A DNA stretch of 22,384 nt from positions 1 to 22,384 of the forward strand of contig CAXGAP010000017.1 of NCBI GenBank assembly GCA_964008075.1, given 5' to 3'. The translations under genes and the position numbers were made by a program. Shown in pieces: positions 7,038-14,609 of the stretch; the stretch's first letter is position 1; every line of letters starts with the position of its first letter. A model generated the notes under the pieces. That model saw nothing but the letters and a program-made list of their open reading frames with translations. It made no database searches and was not told the origin of the DNA. The DNA is from UBA724 sp964008075. Lineage in GTDB: Bacteria > Bacteroidota > Bacteroidia > Flavobacteriales > Flavobacteriaceae.

Positions 7038-7735
7038 AAGCAATGCTAAAGGGTCTATTTTTGTGTTTGACGATGCACGCTTTTGCACAACATAGTGACC
7101 TTGATTTGGTCTTGGGAAAAAAAGCTCCTGAGCTCATTAACAATATGCAAGTTGAAGTCTATGAGGCCTTTGATCGAATGCGAGCAGCAGCTGCTAAAAA
7201 AGGGATTGAGATGAAAGTAGTTTCTGCCTATCGCAGCTACAATCGCCAAAGAGAAATCTGGAATGCGAAGTATAAAGCATTTACGCAGGAAGGGCTTGAA
7301 CCCAAAGATGCCATTAAAAAAATAATTACTTACTCAACCCTTCCAGGGACCTCACGTCACCATTGGGGTACAGACATCGATATCATTGACAATGCCAATC
7401 CCCAATCTGGCGATGTGCTTCTGACTGAAAAATTTTATGACAATGGCCCCTCAAGCGCCCTTCGTGAGTGGATGAATGACAATGCAGCAGCCTTTGGGTT
7501 TTTTGAAGTTTATACCAACAACCCCAATCGCAAGGGGTTTGCACACGAACCTTGGCACTTCACATATCGTCCCCTTTCTAAGTCTTATCTAGAGGTTTTG
7601 ACAACATATGCTTTGTCGGAAATTGCAAAAGATGATCAATTGCTCGGTCGTTCGTTTATAGACAATAATTTTTTTGAGGCCTATACCTCAGCGCATATTC
7701 TAGATATAAATCCTATATTATTTGCTCAAGAATAG
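7034..7735 (+). CDS. secreted M15-family D-Ala-D-Ala carboxypeptidase (VanY-like)
   Basis: A 233-residue peptidoglycan-trimming zinc peptidase of the M15B (VanY / D-alanyl-D-alanine carboxypeptidase) family. A signal peptide (MKAMLKGLFLCLTMHAFA, then Q) predicts export to the periplasm. Zinc and catalytic residues match the family: S107-x-H109-x-x-G112-x-x-x-D116 in S-R-H-H-W-G-T-D-I-D, and E172-x-x-H175 in E-P-W-H-F. The substrate-binding V-S-A-Y-R-S-Y segment (63-69) and F-G-F-F-E (154-158) are also present. The expected role is removal of the terminal D-Ala from peptidoglycan stem peptides. Its ATG overlaps the GNAT stop by four bases, so both share a transcript. No resistance genes (vanH, vanA, vanX) are nearby, so a housekeeping role is likely. 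Confidence 0.88.
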   Translation: MKAMLKGLFLCLTMHAFAQHSDLDLVLGKKAPELINNMQVEVYEAFDRMRAAAAKKGIEMKVVSAYRSYNRQREIWNAKYKAFTQEGLEPKDAIKKIITYSTLPGTSRHHWGTDIDIIDNANPQSGDVLLTEKFYDNGPSSALREWMNDNAAAFGFFEVYTNNPNRKGFAHEPWHFTYRPLSKSYLEVLTTYALSEIAKDDQLLGRSFIDNNFFEAYTSAHILDINPILFAQE

Positions 7736-7759
7736 GAGCTGCTTTCGCCACGTTCTACT

Positions 7760-7767
7760 TATCTTTG
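7760..7767 (+). promoter_or_regulatory. -7 promoter element for gpmI
   Basis: TATCTTTG is a perfect match to TAnnTTTG and ends four bases before the gpmI ATG at 7772. Transcription would begin at or beside the start codon, implying a leaderless or near-leaderless mRNA. No clear TTTG -33 element is seen at the usual distance. Confidence 0.5.
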
Positions 7768-7771
7768 CCGC

Positions 7772-9283
7772 ATGAAGACAATGTTGATGATTTTGGATGG
7801 TTGGGGCATATCACCAGACCCATCTGTTTCTGCGATTGACCAAGCAAAAACACCTTATATCGATTCGCTATTCAACACTTATCCCCATGCCACACTGCGC
7901 ACAGATGGGATGGATGTTGGGCTGCCCAATGGTCAAATGGGAAATAGCGAAGTTGGGCATGTCAATTTGGGTGCTGGACGTGTGGTGTATCAAGACCTTG
8001 CCAAAATCAATATTGCCTTGGGAAAAAACACCTTAAAAGACGAAGTTGTCTTGCAAGATGCTTTTGCTTATGCAAAAGAGAACAGTGTGAAACTTCACTT
8101 TCTCGGACTGGTATCTGACGGAGGTGTACATGCACACATCAATCATATCAAAGGTTTGGTTGAGGCTGCAAACCTTTCCCAAGTGCCAGAGGTTTATGTT
8201 CATGCTTTTACAGATGGACGAGATGTTGATCCAAAATCAGGAGCTGCATTTATAGAGGAGTTGCAAGAGTACTGTGACGCTCACAACGCACAAGTTGCCT
8301 CAGTCATTGGGCGCTACTATGCCATGGATCGAGACAAGCGTTGGGAAAGAGTGAAAAAGGCTTATGATCTTTTGGTTTATGGTCAAGGCAATACAACAAC
8401 AGATTTTATTGAAGCCATCCAAGAGAGTTATGCGAGTGGTACGACAGATGAATTTATAGAACCACACATCAGAGTAGGGGCTGACAATGAGCCTGTTGCA
8501 ACCATTCAAGCTGGTGATGTGGTGGTGTTTTTTAATTTCAGAACAGACAGAGGGCGACAGTTAACCCAAGCCCTTCACCAACGAGACTTTGATGCACATG
8601 GGATGGAGAAACGTGATCTTCATTTTGTAACGATGACAAATTACGATGATTCGTTTCAAGGTGTACATGTCGTTTTTGACAAAGACAATGTCACCAACAC
8701 CATTGGGGAGGTGCTTGCCAAAGCAGGTAAACGACAAATTCGCATTGCCGAAACAGAAAAGTATCCACACGTTACCTTCTTTTTTAATGGAGGTAGAGAA
8801 GAACCATTTGAAGGGGAAGAACGCATTTTATGTCCATCGCCAAAGGTGGCAACCTATGACCTAAAACCTGAAATGAGCGCTTATGAATTAAGAGATGCCA
8901 TCGTCCCTAAGCTCAAAAATCAAGAAACAGACTTTGTGTGTCTCAACTTTGCCAATCCCGATATGGTTGGACATACAGGGAGTATGGAAGCAGCCATCAA
9001 AGCCTGTGAAACAGTTGATGCCTGCACAAAAGATGTGGTTGAAGCTGCCAAAGAGGGAGGGTTCATCGTACTTGTTATTGCCGATCATGGAAATTGTGAA
9101 ACCATGATCAACCCAGATGGATCTCCCAACACTGCCCACACAACCAATCCTGTTCCGATTATTCTTGTCAGTGATCAGCACAAATCCATAAAAAATGGTA
9201 ATTTGGGGGATATTGCACCCACAATCCTCGAACTGATGGGTGTCGAAAAACCAAGTGAAATGACATCCAACTCTTTACTTTAA
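7772..9283 (+). CDS. gpmI: 2,3-bisphosphoglycerate-independent phosphoglycerate mutase
   Basis: A 503-residue cofactor-independent phosphoglycerate mutase, interconverting 3- and 2-phosphoglycerate in glycolysis and gluconeogenesis in the cytoplasm. It belongs to the alkaline-phosphatase superfamily and needs two divalent metals, usually manganese. Metal ligand D9 lies in L-D-G-W-G, and the catalytic serine S59 is in G-N-S-E-V-G-H. Substrate-binding H-A-F-T-D-G-R-D is near 143-150, and the C-terminal metal motifs are N-P-D-M-V-G-H-T-G, A-D-H-G-N-C-E and N-T-A-H-T-T-N-P. Full length for the family (about 500-515). A -7 promoter element immediately precedes the ATG. Spacing to the next gene is four bases, so it probably leads the gpmI-thioredoxin-map-methyltransferase run. 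Confidence 0.96.
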   Translation: MKTMLMILDGWGISPDPSVSAIDQAKTPYIDSLFNTYPHATLRTDGMDVGLPNGQMGNSEVGHVNLGAGRVVYQDLAKINIALGKNTLKDEVVLQDAFAYAKENSVKLHFLGLVSDGGVHAHINHIKGLVEAANLSQVPEVYVHAFTDGRDVDPKSGAAFIEELQEYCDAHNAQVASVIGRYYAMDRDKRWERVKKAYDLLVYGQGNTTTDFIEAIQESYASGTTDEFIEPHIRVGADNEPVATIQAGDVVVFFNFRTDRGRQLTQALHQRDFDAHGMEKRDLHFVTMTNYDDSFQGVHVVFDKDNVTNTIGEVLAKAGKRQIRIAETEKYPHVTFFFNGGREEPFEGEERILCPSPKVATYDLKPEMSAYELRDAIVPKLKNQETDFVCLNFANPDMVGHTGSMEAAIKACETVDACTKDVVEAAKEGGFIVLVIADHGNCETMINPDGSPNTAHTTNPVPIILVSDQHKSIKNGNLGDIAPTILELMGVEKPSEMTSNSLL

Positions 9284-9287
9284 TGAC

Positions 9288-9785
9288 ATGAAAAACATCA
9301 GACTTTTCCTTCTTGCCACTATTATTTTTACAGCATGTACAACTCCTTTTGAATCATTTGGAGAATTTTCTCGAAAGCAACTGCAAAACAGTGAACACAA
9401 CAGTTGGTTTATGGACAACTACGATGCACATCCCCTAAACGAAACATTGGTCTCACAAATCGATTCATTGTTCAGTGAAATTGAGGTAACTATTTATATG
9501 GGGACTTGGTGTGAAGATAGTCAGCGAGAAGTACCTGGTTTTTTTAAAATCATTGATGCGCTCGACGCCAACGACCAAATTAGTCGATTGGTTGGACTGA
9601 ACGAGGATAAAATCAGTCATGATGGAAGTGCTGAAGAAATAGGTATTACCAATGTTCCTACATTTATCTTTTCAAAAAAAGGTGAGGAAATCAATAGGAT
9701 TGTTGAGTTTCCGATCATTTCTTTAGAGCAAGACATCCTCAACATTCTACAAGACAAAGGCTATAAGCACGGATACGATTTTTAG
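9288..9785 (+). CDS. thioredoxin-like lipoprotein with a single active-site cysteine
   Basis: A 165-residue thioredoxin-fold protein. The N-terminus is a lipoprotein signal (L-F-L-L-A-T-I-I-F-T-A-C) with the lipid-acceptor C17, so it should be membrane anchored and face the periplasm. The active-site region is G-T-W-C-E-D-S (72-78): C75 matches the first cysteine of thioredoxin CxxC, while the second is replaced by serine. The cis-proline loop T-N-V-P-T-F (P124) is intact. No other cysteine exists in the mature domain. A monothiol enzyme could act in disulfide isomerisation, deglutathionylation or peroxide reduction, but which is unknown. It sits between gpmI and map with gaps of four and two bases, so it is co-transcribed, without an obvious functional link. 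Confidence 0.82.
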   Translation: MKNIRLFLLATIIFTACTTPFESFGEFSRKQLQNSEHNSWFMDNYDAHPLNETLVSQIDSLFSEIEVTIYMGTWCEDSQREVPGFFKIIDALDANDQISRLVGLNEDKISHDGSAEEIGITNVPTFIFSKKGEEINRIVEFPIISLEQDILNILQDKGYKHGYDF

Positions 9786-9787
9786 GT

Positions 9788-10606
9788 ATGGCATTGCAAA
9801 AAACAGCTGAAGAAATAAAACTAATCAGAGAAAGTGCCTTGGTGGTATCCAAAACACTGGGGATGCTTGCCAGTGAAATCAAACCTGGCATCACTACTCT
9901 CTATCTCGATGGTCTTGCCGAATCTTTTATTCGTGATCATGGTGCAGAGCCTGGTTTTTTAGGTCTATATGATTTTCCCAACACCCTTTGCGTTAGTCCC
10001 AATGAACAGGTGGTACATGGCATCCCCAACGACAAGCCACTGGAAAATGGTGATATCGTTTCGATCGATTGTGGCGCGTTAAAAAATGGTTATTATGGCG
10101 ATCATGCCTACACCTTTGAGGTTGGTGAAGTCGATAAGGAGGTGCGACAACTGCTCACAGTAACAAAGGAATCATTGTATATCGGTATTGAACAATTTTG
10201 TGTTGGCAAGCGTGTTGGTGATGTTGGTCATGCCATACAACAGCATGTGGAGTCATATGGTTATGGTGTTGTTCGCGAGCTGGTTGGTCATGGTCTGGGA
10301 AAAACAATGCACGAAAAACCAGAAATGCCAAACTATGGCCGACGAGGAAGTGGAAAAGCTTTTGCAGAGGGCATGGTCGTGGCACTGGAACCCATGATTA
10401 ATATGGGAACGCACAAGGTGAATCAGCTCAAAGATGGCTGGACAATCCTCACAGCCGATCTAAAGCCTAGCGCACATTTTGAACATAACATTTCCATTGT
10501 TGATGGCAAACCCGAACTCCTCTCCACTTTTGATTATGTCTATCAAGCACTAGGCATACAAAGCGATGAAGAAAATCGCTTTCGGACAAAACCTCTCAAC
10601 AAGTGA
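9788..10606 (+). CDS. map: type I methionine aminopeptidase
   Basis: A 272-residue enzyme that removes the initiator methionine from nascent proteins in the cytoplasm. The pita-bread-fold metal ligands are all present: D94 (V-S-I-D-C-G), D105 (Y-G-D-H), H168 (V-G-H-G), E201 (A-L-E-P) and E232 (F-E-H), with catalytic H77 (V-V-H-G-I-P). It lacks the N-terminal zinc-finger extension of some homologues, as usual for bacterial type Ia enzymes. The C-terminus is about 10 residues longer than E. coli Map. The ATG lies two bases after the thioredoxin-like gene's TAG, and its TGA overlaps the GTG start of the following methyltransferase, so it is inside a tight operon. It is normally an essential housekeeping gene. 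Confidence 0.96.
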   Translation: MALQKTAEEIKLIRESALVVSKTLGMLASEIKPGITTLYLDGLAESFIRDHGAEPGFLGLYDFPNTLCVSPNEQVVHGIPNDKPLENGDIVSIDCGALKNGYYGDHAYTFEVGEVDKEVRQLLTVTKESLYIGIEQFCVGKRVGDVGHAIQQHVESYGYGVVRELVGHGLGKTMHEKPEMPNYGRRGSGKAFAEGMVVALEPMINMGTHKVNQLKDGWTILTADLKPSAHFEHNISIVDGKPELLSTFDYVYQALGIQSDEENRFRTKPLNK

Positions 10607-11370
10607 GTGCTCTCTTCCGATTTGCATTGCAGCTATTCCCTCGTCCCTTTTTGATTCGAGTGAGTCAATGGCTCTACCCCCTACTCGATTGGTGGTATCG
10701 TGGCAAGGGCTTTATCGATCCAATCAATGGAAAATCATATCGTAAATTTCTGACTTATGGCTATCAAAAACAACGCTTAAACGTCCTGAGCCCTGGCACC
10801 CTTTCACTCGAAAGGCATCGACTATTATGGCTATATTTTGATCGAGAAACAGACTTTTTTGATCGCCCTGCAGATGTACTTCACATTGCACCCGAACAGG
10901 CATTTCTTAAACGCTTTCAAAAGATAAAACATCAAAGCTATATCACTTCCGATTTGCATTCTCCACTTGCCGATGTACAAGCAGATATCTGCAATCTCCC
11001 TTTTTCTGATCATCAGTTTGATTGGATTATATGTAATCATGTTTTGGAACACATCCAAAATGATAGCACTGCGATGAAGGAACTTTATCGTGTCCTCAAA
11101 CCAGGTGGGTGTGCAATTCTTCAAGTGCCATTACGCCTTGATCAAAACACCTTTGAAGACAATAGCATCACTGATCCAAAAGAACGAGCGCGTGTTTTTG
11201 GGCAGTATGACCATGTGAGAATCTATGGGAAAGACTATCAAAGTCGACTCGAGAAAGTTGGTTTTCAGGTGAGTATGCTGGCCTATGCAGAACAGCTAAC
11301 CCCTGAGGAACAACTGCGCTATGCAGTGCCAGTCAATGAAATCATTCCTGTTTGTAAAAAGGCAAGTTGA
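10603..11370 (+). CDS. class I SAM-dependent methyltransferase, substrate unknown
   Basis: A 255-residue protein with a Methyltransf_11-like domain. Strand 4 and its neighbours are clear: F-D-W-I-I-C-N-H-V-L-E-H-I (139-151), then L-Y-R-V-L-K-P-G-G (161-169). Motif I is degenerate: D-V-L-H-I-A-P-E-Q-A (91-100) replaces the usual glycine-rich loop, a variant I associate with a flavobacterial subfamily. The N-terminal 60 residues are basic and aromatic and might contact a membrane or a polar substrate. The start is GTG at 10603, overlapping the map stop as GTGA. The 3' end overlaps the convergent apbE coding region by 29 bases. The acceptor is unknown, and nothing nearby identifies it. Confidence 0.8.
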   Translation: MSALFRFALQLFPRPFLIRVSQWLYPLLDWWYRGKGFIDPINGKSYRKFLTYGYQKQRLNVLSPGTLSLERHRLLWLYFDRETDFFDRPADVLHIAPEQAFLKRFQKIKHQSYITSDLHSPLADVQADICNLPFSDHQFDWIICNHVLEHIQNDSTAMKELYRVLKPGGCAILQVPLRLDQNTFEDNSITDPKERARVFGQYDHVRIYGKDYQSRLEKVGFQVSMLAYAEQLTPEEQLRYAVPVNEIIPVCKKAS

Positions 11371-12364
11371 GTGAAGGAAATTTCGGACTCAATCGAAGAT
11401 CATAAGCGCCACCCTCACCTGCAAAAATCAACATATATTCTATCCTTTCGATGGATTGCTCCTCTAGCATTGATAAGGGCATAGACATCAAGGCTGTTGC
11501 ATAGGCGTCTGCTGTCATACAATCTGCTGCAACCACAGAGGCACTCAACACTTTTGATGGTCTAGCTGTGCCATTCAATGGGTTGATCGTGTGCACAACC
11601 TTGTTGCCAGCGTCATCGATACGATATTTTCGATAGTTCCCAGAAGTGGCCAATGCTTGGTTTTCGAGCTTTAGTGTTCGTAACAACTCTCTCTCATATG
11701 GGTTGATGTTTGGTGCATCAATGGCAACTGTCCACTGACTGTTTTTAAGGATATGTTTACCTTTAGCATGCAACTCACCTCCTATCTCAACAAGGGTATT
11801 GGAATAGCCAAACTGACTTTCCATCATGGATGATATCACATCAACTGCATATCCTTTGCCAATGGCATTAAAATCCAAGTAGATATTTGGGTTTGTTTTC
11901 TTCACTCGACCCTCTTCAGTCAGCGTTACTTTTGCAAGCCCAGTGAGGTTGAGTAAGCTGTCTCGAACAGCTGTTGTGAGTGTTGTCAAGCCTTGTTCAG
12001 GGCCAAAGCCATAAGCGTTGACAAGACTACCCACTGTTGGATCAAAAAATCCTTTTGTGGCTGCAAATACTTCTTTTGACTTATCAAATACTTTTGTAAA
12101 ATGATGATCAACAATCACCTGATCATCCCCTCTATTGATTTTTGAAATATCAGAATTTTTCATGTAAGTGGACATCGACTTGTTTAGCATATAAAAAATT
12201 GAATCGAGTACTGGTGGGATGTCAGGGTTCAATTGATTGTCAAAATAAGTGATGTTGTAAGTCGTGCCTAAGGCATATCCAGACACTTGTTGGACTTGTA
12301 GTTGGGGTGTACATCCAACGAGGGATATCAGCAGGCTTACACTATATCTTTTGAAGACCTTCAT
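11342..12364 (-). CDS. apbE: FAD:protein FMN transferase, lipoprotein
   Basis: A 340-residue ApbE-family enzyme that uses FAD to attach FMN through a phosphoester bond to threonine in target proteins, here presumably NqrB and NqrC. Family motifs in order are M-S-T-Y-M-x-x-S-D-I-S-x-I-N, F-D-P-T-V-G, D-F-N-A-I-G-K-G-Y-A-V-D, E-I-G-G-E-L-H-A-K-G, T-I-N-P-L-N-G and the metal-binding T-A-D-A-Y-A-T-A-L. The N-terminus is a lipoprotein signal with lipobox L-V-G-C (C18), matching the extracytoplasmic site of flavinylation. I prefer ATG 12364 over ATG 12376 because it gives a compact signal peptide. It is last in the nqr operon, overlapping the preceding gene by 23 bases, and overlaps the convergent methyltransferase. 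Confidence 0.94.
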   Translation of the reverse strand: MKVFKRYSVSLLISLVGCTPQLQVQQVSGYALGTTYNITYFDNQLNPDIPPVLDSIFYMLNKSMSTYMKNSDISKINRGDDQVIVDHHFTKVFDKSKEVFAATKGFFDPTVGSLVNAYGFGPEQGLTTLTTAVRDSLLNLTGLAKVTLTEEGRVKKTNPNIYLDFNAIGKGYAVDVISSMMESQFGYSNTLVEIGGELHAKGKHILKNSQWTVAIDAPNINPYERELLRTLKLENQALATSGNYRKYRIDDAGNKVVHTINPLNGTARPSKVLSASVVAADCMTADAYATALMSMPLSMLEEQSIERIEYMLIFAGEGGAYDLRLSPKFPSLNLPFYKQE

Positions 12365-12719
12365 AATTGATGGCATAAGGTTTAGACTTCACCAAAGGTA
12401 AGTCGTAATGGTCTGCTCGTGCAAATCCAACCCCAGCAAAACGAACCACAGCCTCGTATTTACTAGCATGATCCTTGATTTTCTCGATCAAATCACTGTC
12501 ATAATCTTTGGGATTGTAAGGATATATACAGGCTTTCACCACCACAAAAACAAGTTGATCGTCTTTTTTACATACAAACTGAGGGTCTTTTTTAAGTTCA
12601 CTGTTTACAGCTACAAACTCATAGCCTTGCGCGATGAGGTCATCGCCAACAGTTTTCATCGCCAATTGATGTAACTCTTGGTTTGAAGGTTTATCCTCCA
12701 AAGTCGTCGAATCGAACAT
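12342..12719 (-). CDS. conserved small Nqr-linked protein of unknown function
   Basis: A 125-residue soluble protein with no signal peptide or membrane helix, encoded between nqrF and apbE. From memory, homologues in the same place in other Flavobacteriaceae are sometimes annotated as an Nqr subunit F, but it has no iron-sulfur, FAD or NADH motif. Visible segments are E-L-H-Q-L-A-M near the N-terminus, G-Y-E-F-V-A-V-N, K-K-D-P-Q-F-V-C, the strand L-V-F-V-V-V-K-A, and A-G-V-G-F-A near the C-terminus. The order P-Q-F ... L-V-F-V-V-V-K loosely recalls PD-(D/E)XK or YraN-like folds, but the catalytic acidic residue before the lysine is absent. ATG 12719 is the only sensible ATG; it lies inside the 3' end of nqrF (29-base overlap). 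A role in Nqr assembly or regulation is inference. Confidence 0.72.
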   Translation of the reverse strand: MFDSTTLEDKPSNQELHQLAMKTVGDDLIAQGYEFVAVNSELKKDPQFVCKKDDQLVFVVVKACIYPYNPKDYDSDLIEKIKDHASKYEAVVRFAGVGFARADHYDLPLVKSKPYAINYEGLQKI

Positions 12720-13986
12720 TTTCTGGCGGAACACCAAAGTCCTCGGCCATTTTTTCAACAGCCATATTCATCAGTGGTGGGCCACAGAAATAGACCTCGA
12801 TGTCTTCAGGCTCTTCGTGATGGTTGAGGTATTGGTCAATCACAACTTGATGAACAAAGCCGATAAAGCCATCTCCTTCTGCATCTAAACTGTCTTTGAC
12901 CTTCCAATTGTCCTCCTCCAAAGGTTCAGAGAGAGCAACGTAAAACTTGAAGTTTGGGAAATCTTTCTCCAACGCTCGGAAGTGGTCAACATAGAAAAGC
13001 TCACGACGCGAACGACCGCCATACCAAAATGTGACTTTTCTACCGGTCTTTAAGGTGCGAAATAGATGGTAGAGGTGAGAACGCATCGGCGCCATTCCTG
13101 CACCACCACCAACGTATAGCATCTCTGCTTCGGAATGATTGATGAAGAATTCACCATAGGGCCCTGAGATTGTTACTTTGTCACCTGGTTTTTTCGAAAA
13201 AATGTAGCTCGAAGCAACCCCAGGGTTTACGTCCATCCACGCATTTTTGTTGCGATCCCAAGGTGGTGTTGCGATACGCACATTGAGCATCACCTCTTTC
13301 CCTTCTGCAGGGTAGGAAGCCATCGAATATGCACGCTCAACAACCTCAGTGTTTTTCATTGTTAAATCCCAAAGTCCAAACTTATCCCACTCGAGTTGAA
13401 ATTTGTTGGCATCATCTGGATGTTCTTCTGGGTGAGCAGAGATATCAATATCTTTATATGGAATTTCACAGGCAGGAATTTCAATTTGAATATATCCTCC
13501 TGCTTTGTAATCCATATCTTCTGGAATGGCAACAACAAACTCTTTGATAAAAGATGCTACGTTCCAGTTTCGCACAACAGTTGCTTCATATTTTTTGATG
13601 CCAAACACCTCTTCAGGCACTTCAATGACCATGTCTTGCTTTACTTTCACTTGACAGCCCAAACGCCATCCCTCAGCGATTTCTTTTCTCGTAAAGTGAG
13701 GTGCTTCTGTGGGAAGGATTTCACCACCACCATCTTTTATGATGCACTTACATTGAATACAAGTACCACCACCTCCGCACGCAGATGGCAAAAAGATTTT
13801 GTTGTTTCCTAGAGTTGTGAGAAGGGTGCTACCAGAACCGACCTCAACATCTTCAGAACCATTAATCATAAGCTTCACTGGTCCTGATGGAAGTAGCTTC
13901 GCTTTGACTCCCAACAGCATTCCTACCAATAGGAATACAATGACCATAAATACAACTACACTAGCAAGAACGACTGTGATATCCAT
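12691..13986 (-). CDS. nqrF: Na+-translocating NADH:quinone reductase subunit F
   Basis: A 431-residue entry subunit of the Nqr complex, oxidising NADH and passing electrons from FAD to a 2Fe-2S centre. An N-terminal membrane anchor (about 4-27) precedes the ferredoxin domain with cysteines C70, C76, C79 and C111, the same numbering as I recall for Vibrio cholerae NqrF. The FAD-binding signature R-A-Y-S-M-A-S-Y-P starts at R218, the nucleotide-binding G-G-G-A-G-M-A-P is at 293-300, and the NADH-domain Y-F-C-G-P-P-L-M is near the C-terminus. It terminates in F-D-D-F-G-G. It follows nqrE by five bases and overlaps the next small gene. Full length; no anomalies. Confidence 0.97.
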   Translation of the reverse strand: MDITVVLASVVVFMVIVFLLVGMLLGVKAKLLPSGPVKLMINGSEDVEVGSGSTLLTTLGNNKIFLPSACGGGGTCIQCKCIIKDGGGEILPTEAPHFTRKEIAEGWRLGCQVKVKQDMVIEVPEEVFGIKKYEATVVRNWNVASFIKEFVVAIPEDMDYKAGGYIQIEIPACEIPYKDIDISAHPEEHPDDANKFQLEWDKFGLWDLTMKNTEVVERAYSMASYPAEGKEVMLNVRIATPPWDRNKNAWMDVNPGVASSYIFSKKPGDKVTISGPYGEFFINHSEAEMLYVGGGAGMAPMRSHLYHLFRTLKTGRKVTFWYGGRSRRELFYVDHFRALEKDFPNFKFYVALSEPLEEDNWKVKDSLDAEGDGFIGFVHQVVIDQYLNHHEEPEDIEVYFCGPPLMNMAVEKMAEDFGVPPENVRFDDFGG

Positions 13987-13991
13987 AATAC

Positions 13992-14606
13992 TTAAATCTT
14001 AATTCCCATAAAACTCATAAAACCAATGGCCATGAGACCTGTTATAATAAATGTTATTCCCAGACCACGCAATGGCGCAGGGATGTTGGAGTAGGCAATC
14101 TTTTCACGAATGGCAGAGATGGCGAGGATCGCCAAGAAAAAACCAATTCCTGAACCAGCACCATAGACAGCTGATTCACCAATACCTGCAAAATCTTTTT
14201 GTTGCATGAACAAGCTCCCACCAAGAATTGCGCAGTTCACTGCAATCAATGGTAAAAAGATACCAAGGGCTCCATAGAGAGCAGGTGCAAATTTTTCAAC
14301 GATCATTTCAACGAGTTGGACCATCGATGCAATCACTGCAATAAACATGATAAAACTCAAAAAGCTCAGATCAACATCAGCATAGCTTGCGTCCAACCAT
14401 GTCAAAGCACCTGGACGTAGCAAATAACTGTCTAACAAAAAATTGATTGGTACTGTGATCGATAATACAAACACAACTGCTAGTCCAAGCCCAACAGCTG
14501 TTTTGACTGTTTTTGAAACAGCCAGATAAGAACACATCCCCAAGAAATAGGCAAAGACCATGTTCTCAATAAAAATACTTCTTACAAATAGGTTTACGTA
14601 ATCCAT
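13992..14606 (-). CDS. nqrE: Na+-translocating NADH:quinone reductase subunit E
   Basis: A 204-residue integral membrane subunit with about six hydrophobic helices, paralogous to NqrD in an inverted arrangement. Conserved cysteines C25 (G-M-C-S-Y) and C125 (V-N-C-A-I-L-G-G) occupy the positions which, in the known Nqr structure, help ligate an intramembrane iron-sulfur cofactor shared with NqrD. The helix-connecting segment F-L-P-L-I-A-V-N-C and the C-terminal P-A-P-L-R-G-L-G-I are typical. It lies three bases after nqrD and five before nqrF, in the canonical order. Confidence 0.96.
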   Translation of the reverse strand: MDYVNLFVRSIFIENMVFAYFLGMCSYLAVSKTVKTAVGLGLAVVFVLSITVPINFLLDSYLLRPGALTWLDASYADVDLSFLSFIMFIAVIASMVQLVEMIVEKFAPALYGALGIFLPLIAVNCAILGGSLFMQQKDFAGIGESAVYGAGSGIGFFLAILAISAIREKIAYSNIPAPLRGLGITFIITGLMAIGFMSFMGIKI

Positions 14607-14609
14607 TAT

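Noticed and set aside
7034..7735. VanY-like peptidase as part of a glycopeptide resistance cluster.
   Set aside because: No vanH, vanA/B, vanX or vanRS-like genes are adjacent; context is housekeeping.
13396..13812. 138-codon open frame on the plus strand across nqrF.
   Set aside because: Antisense shadow of nqrF; Phe/His/Cys-rich translation with no recognisable domain.
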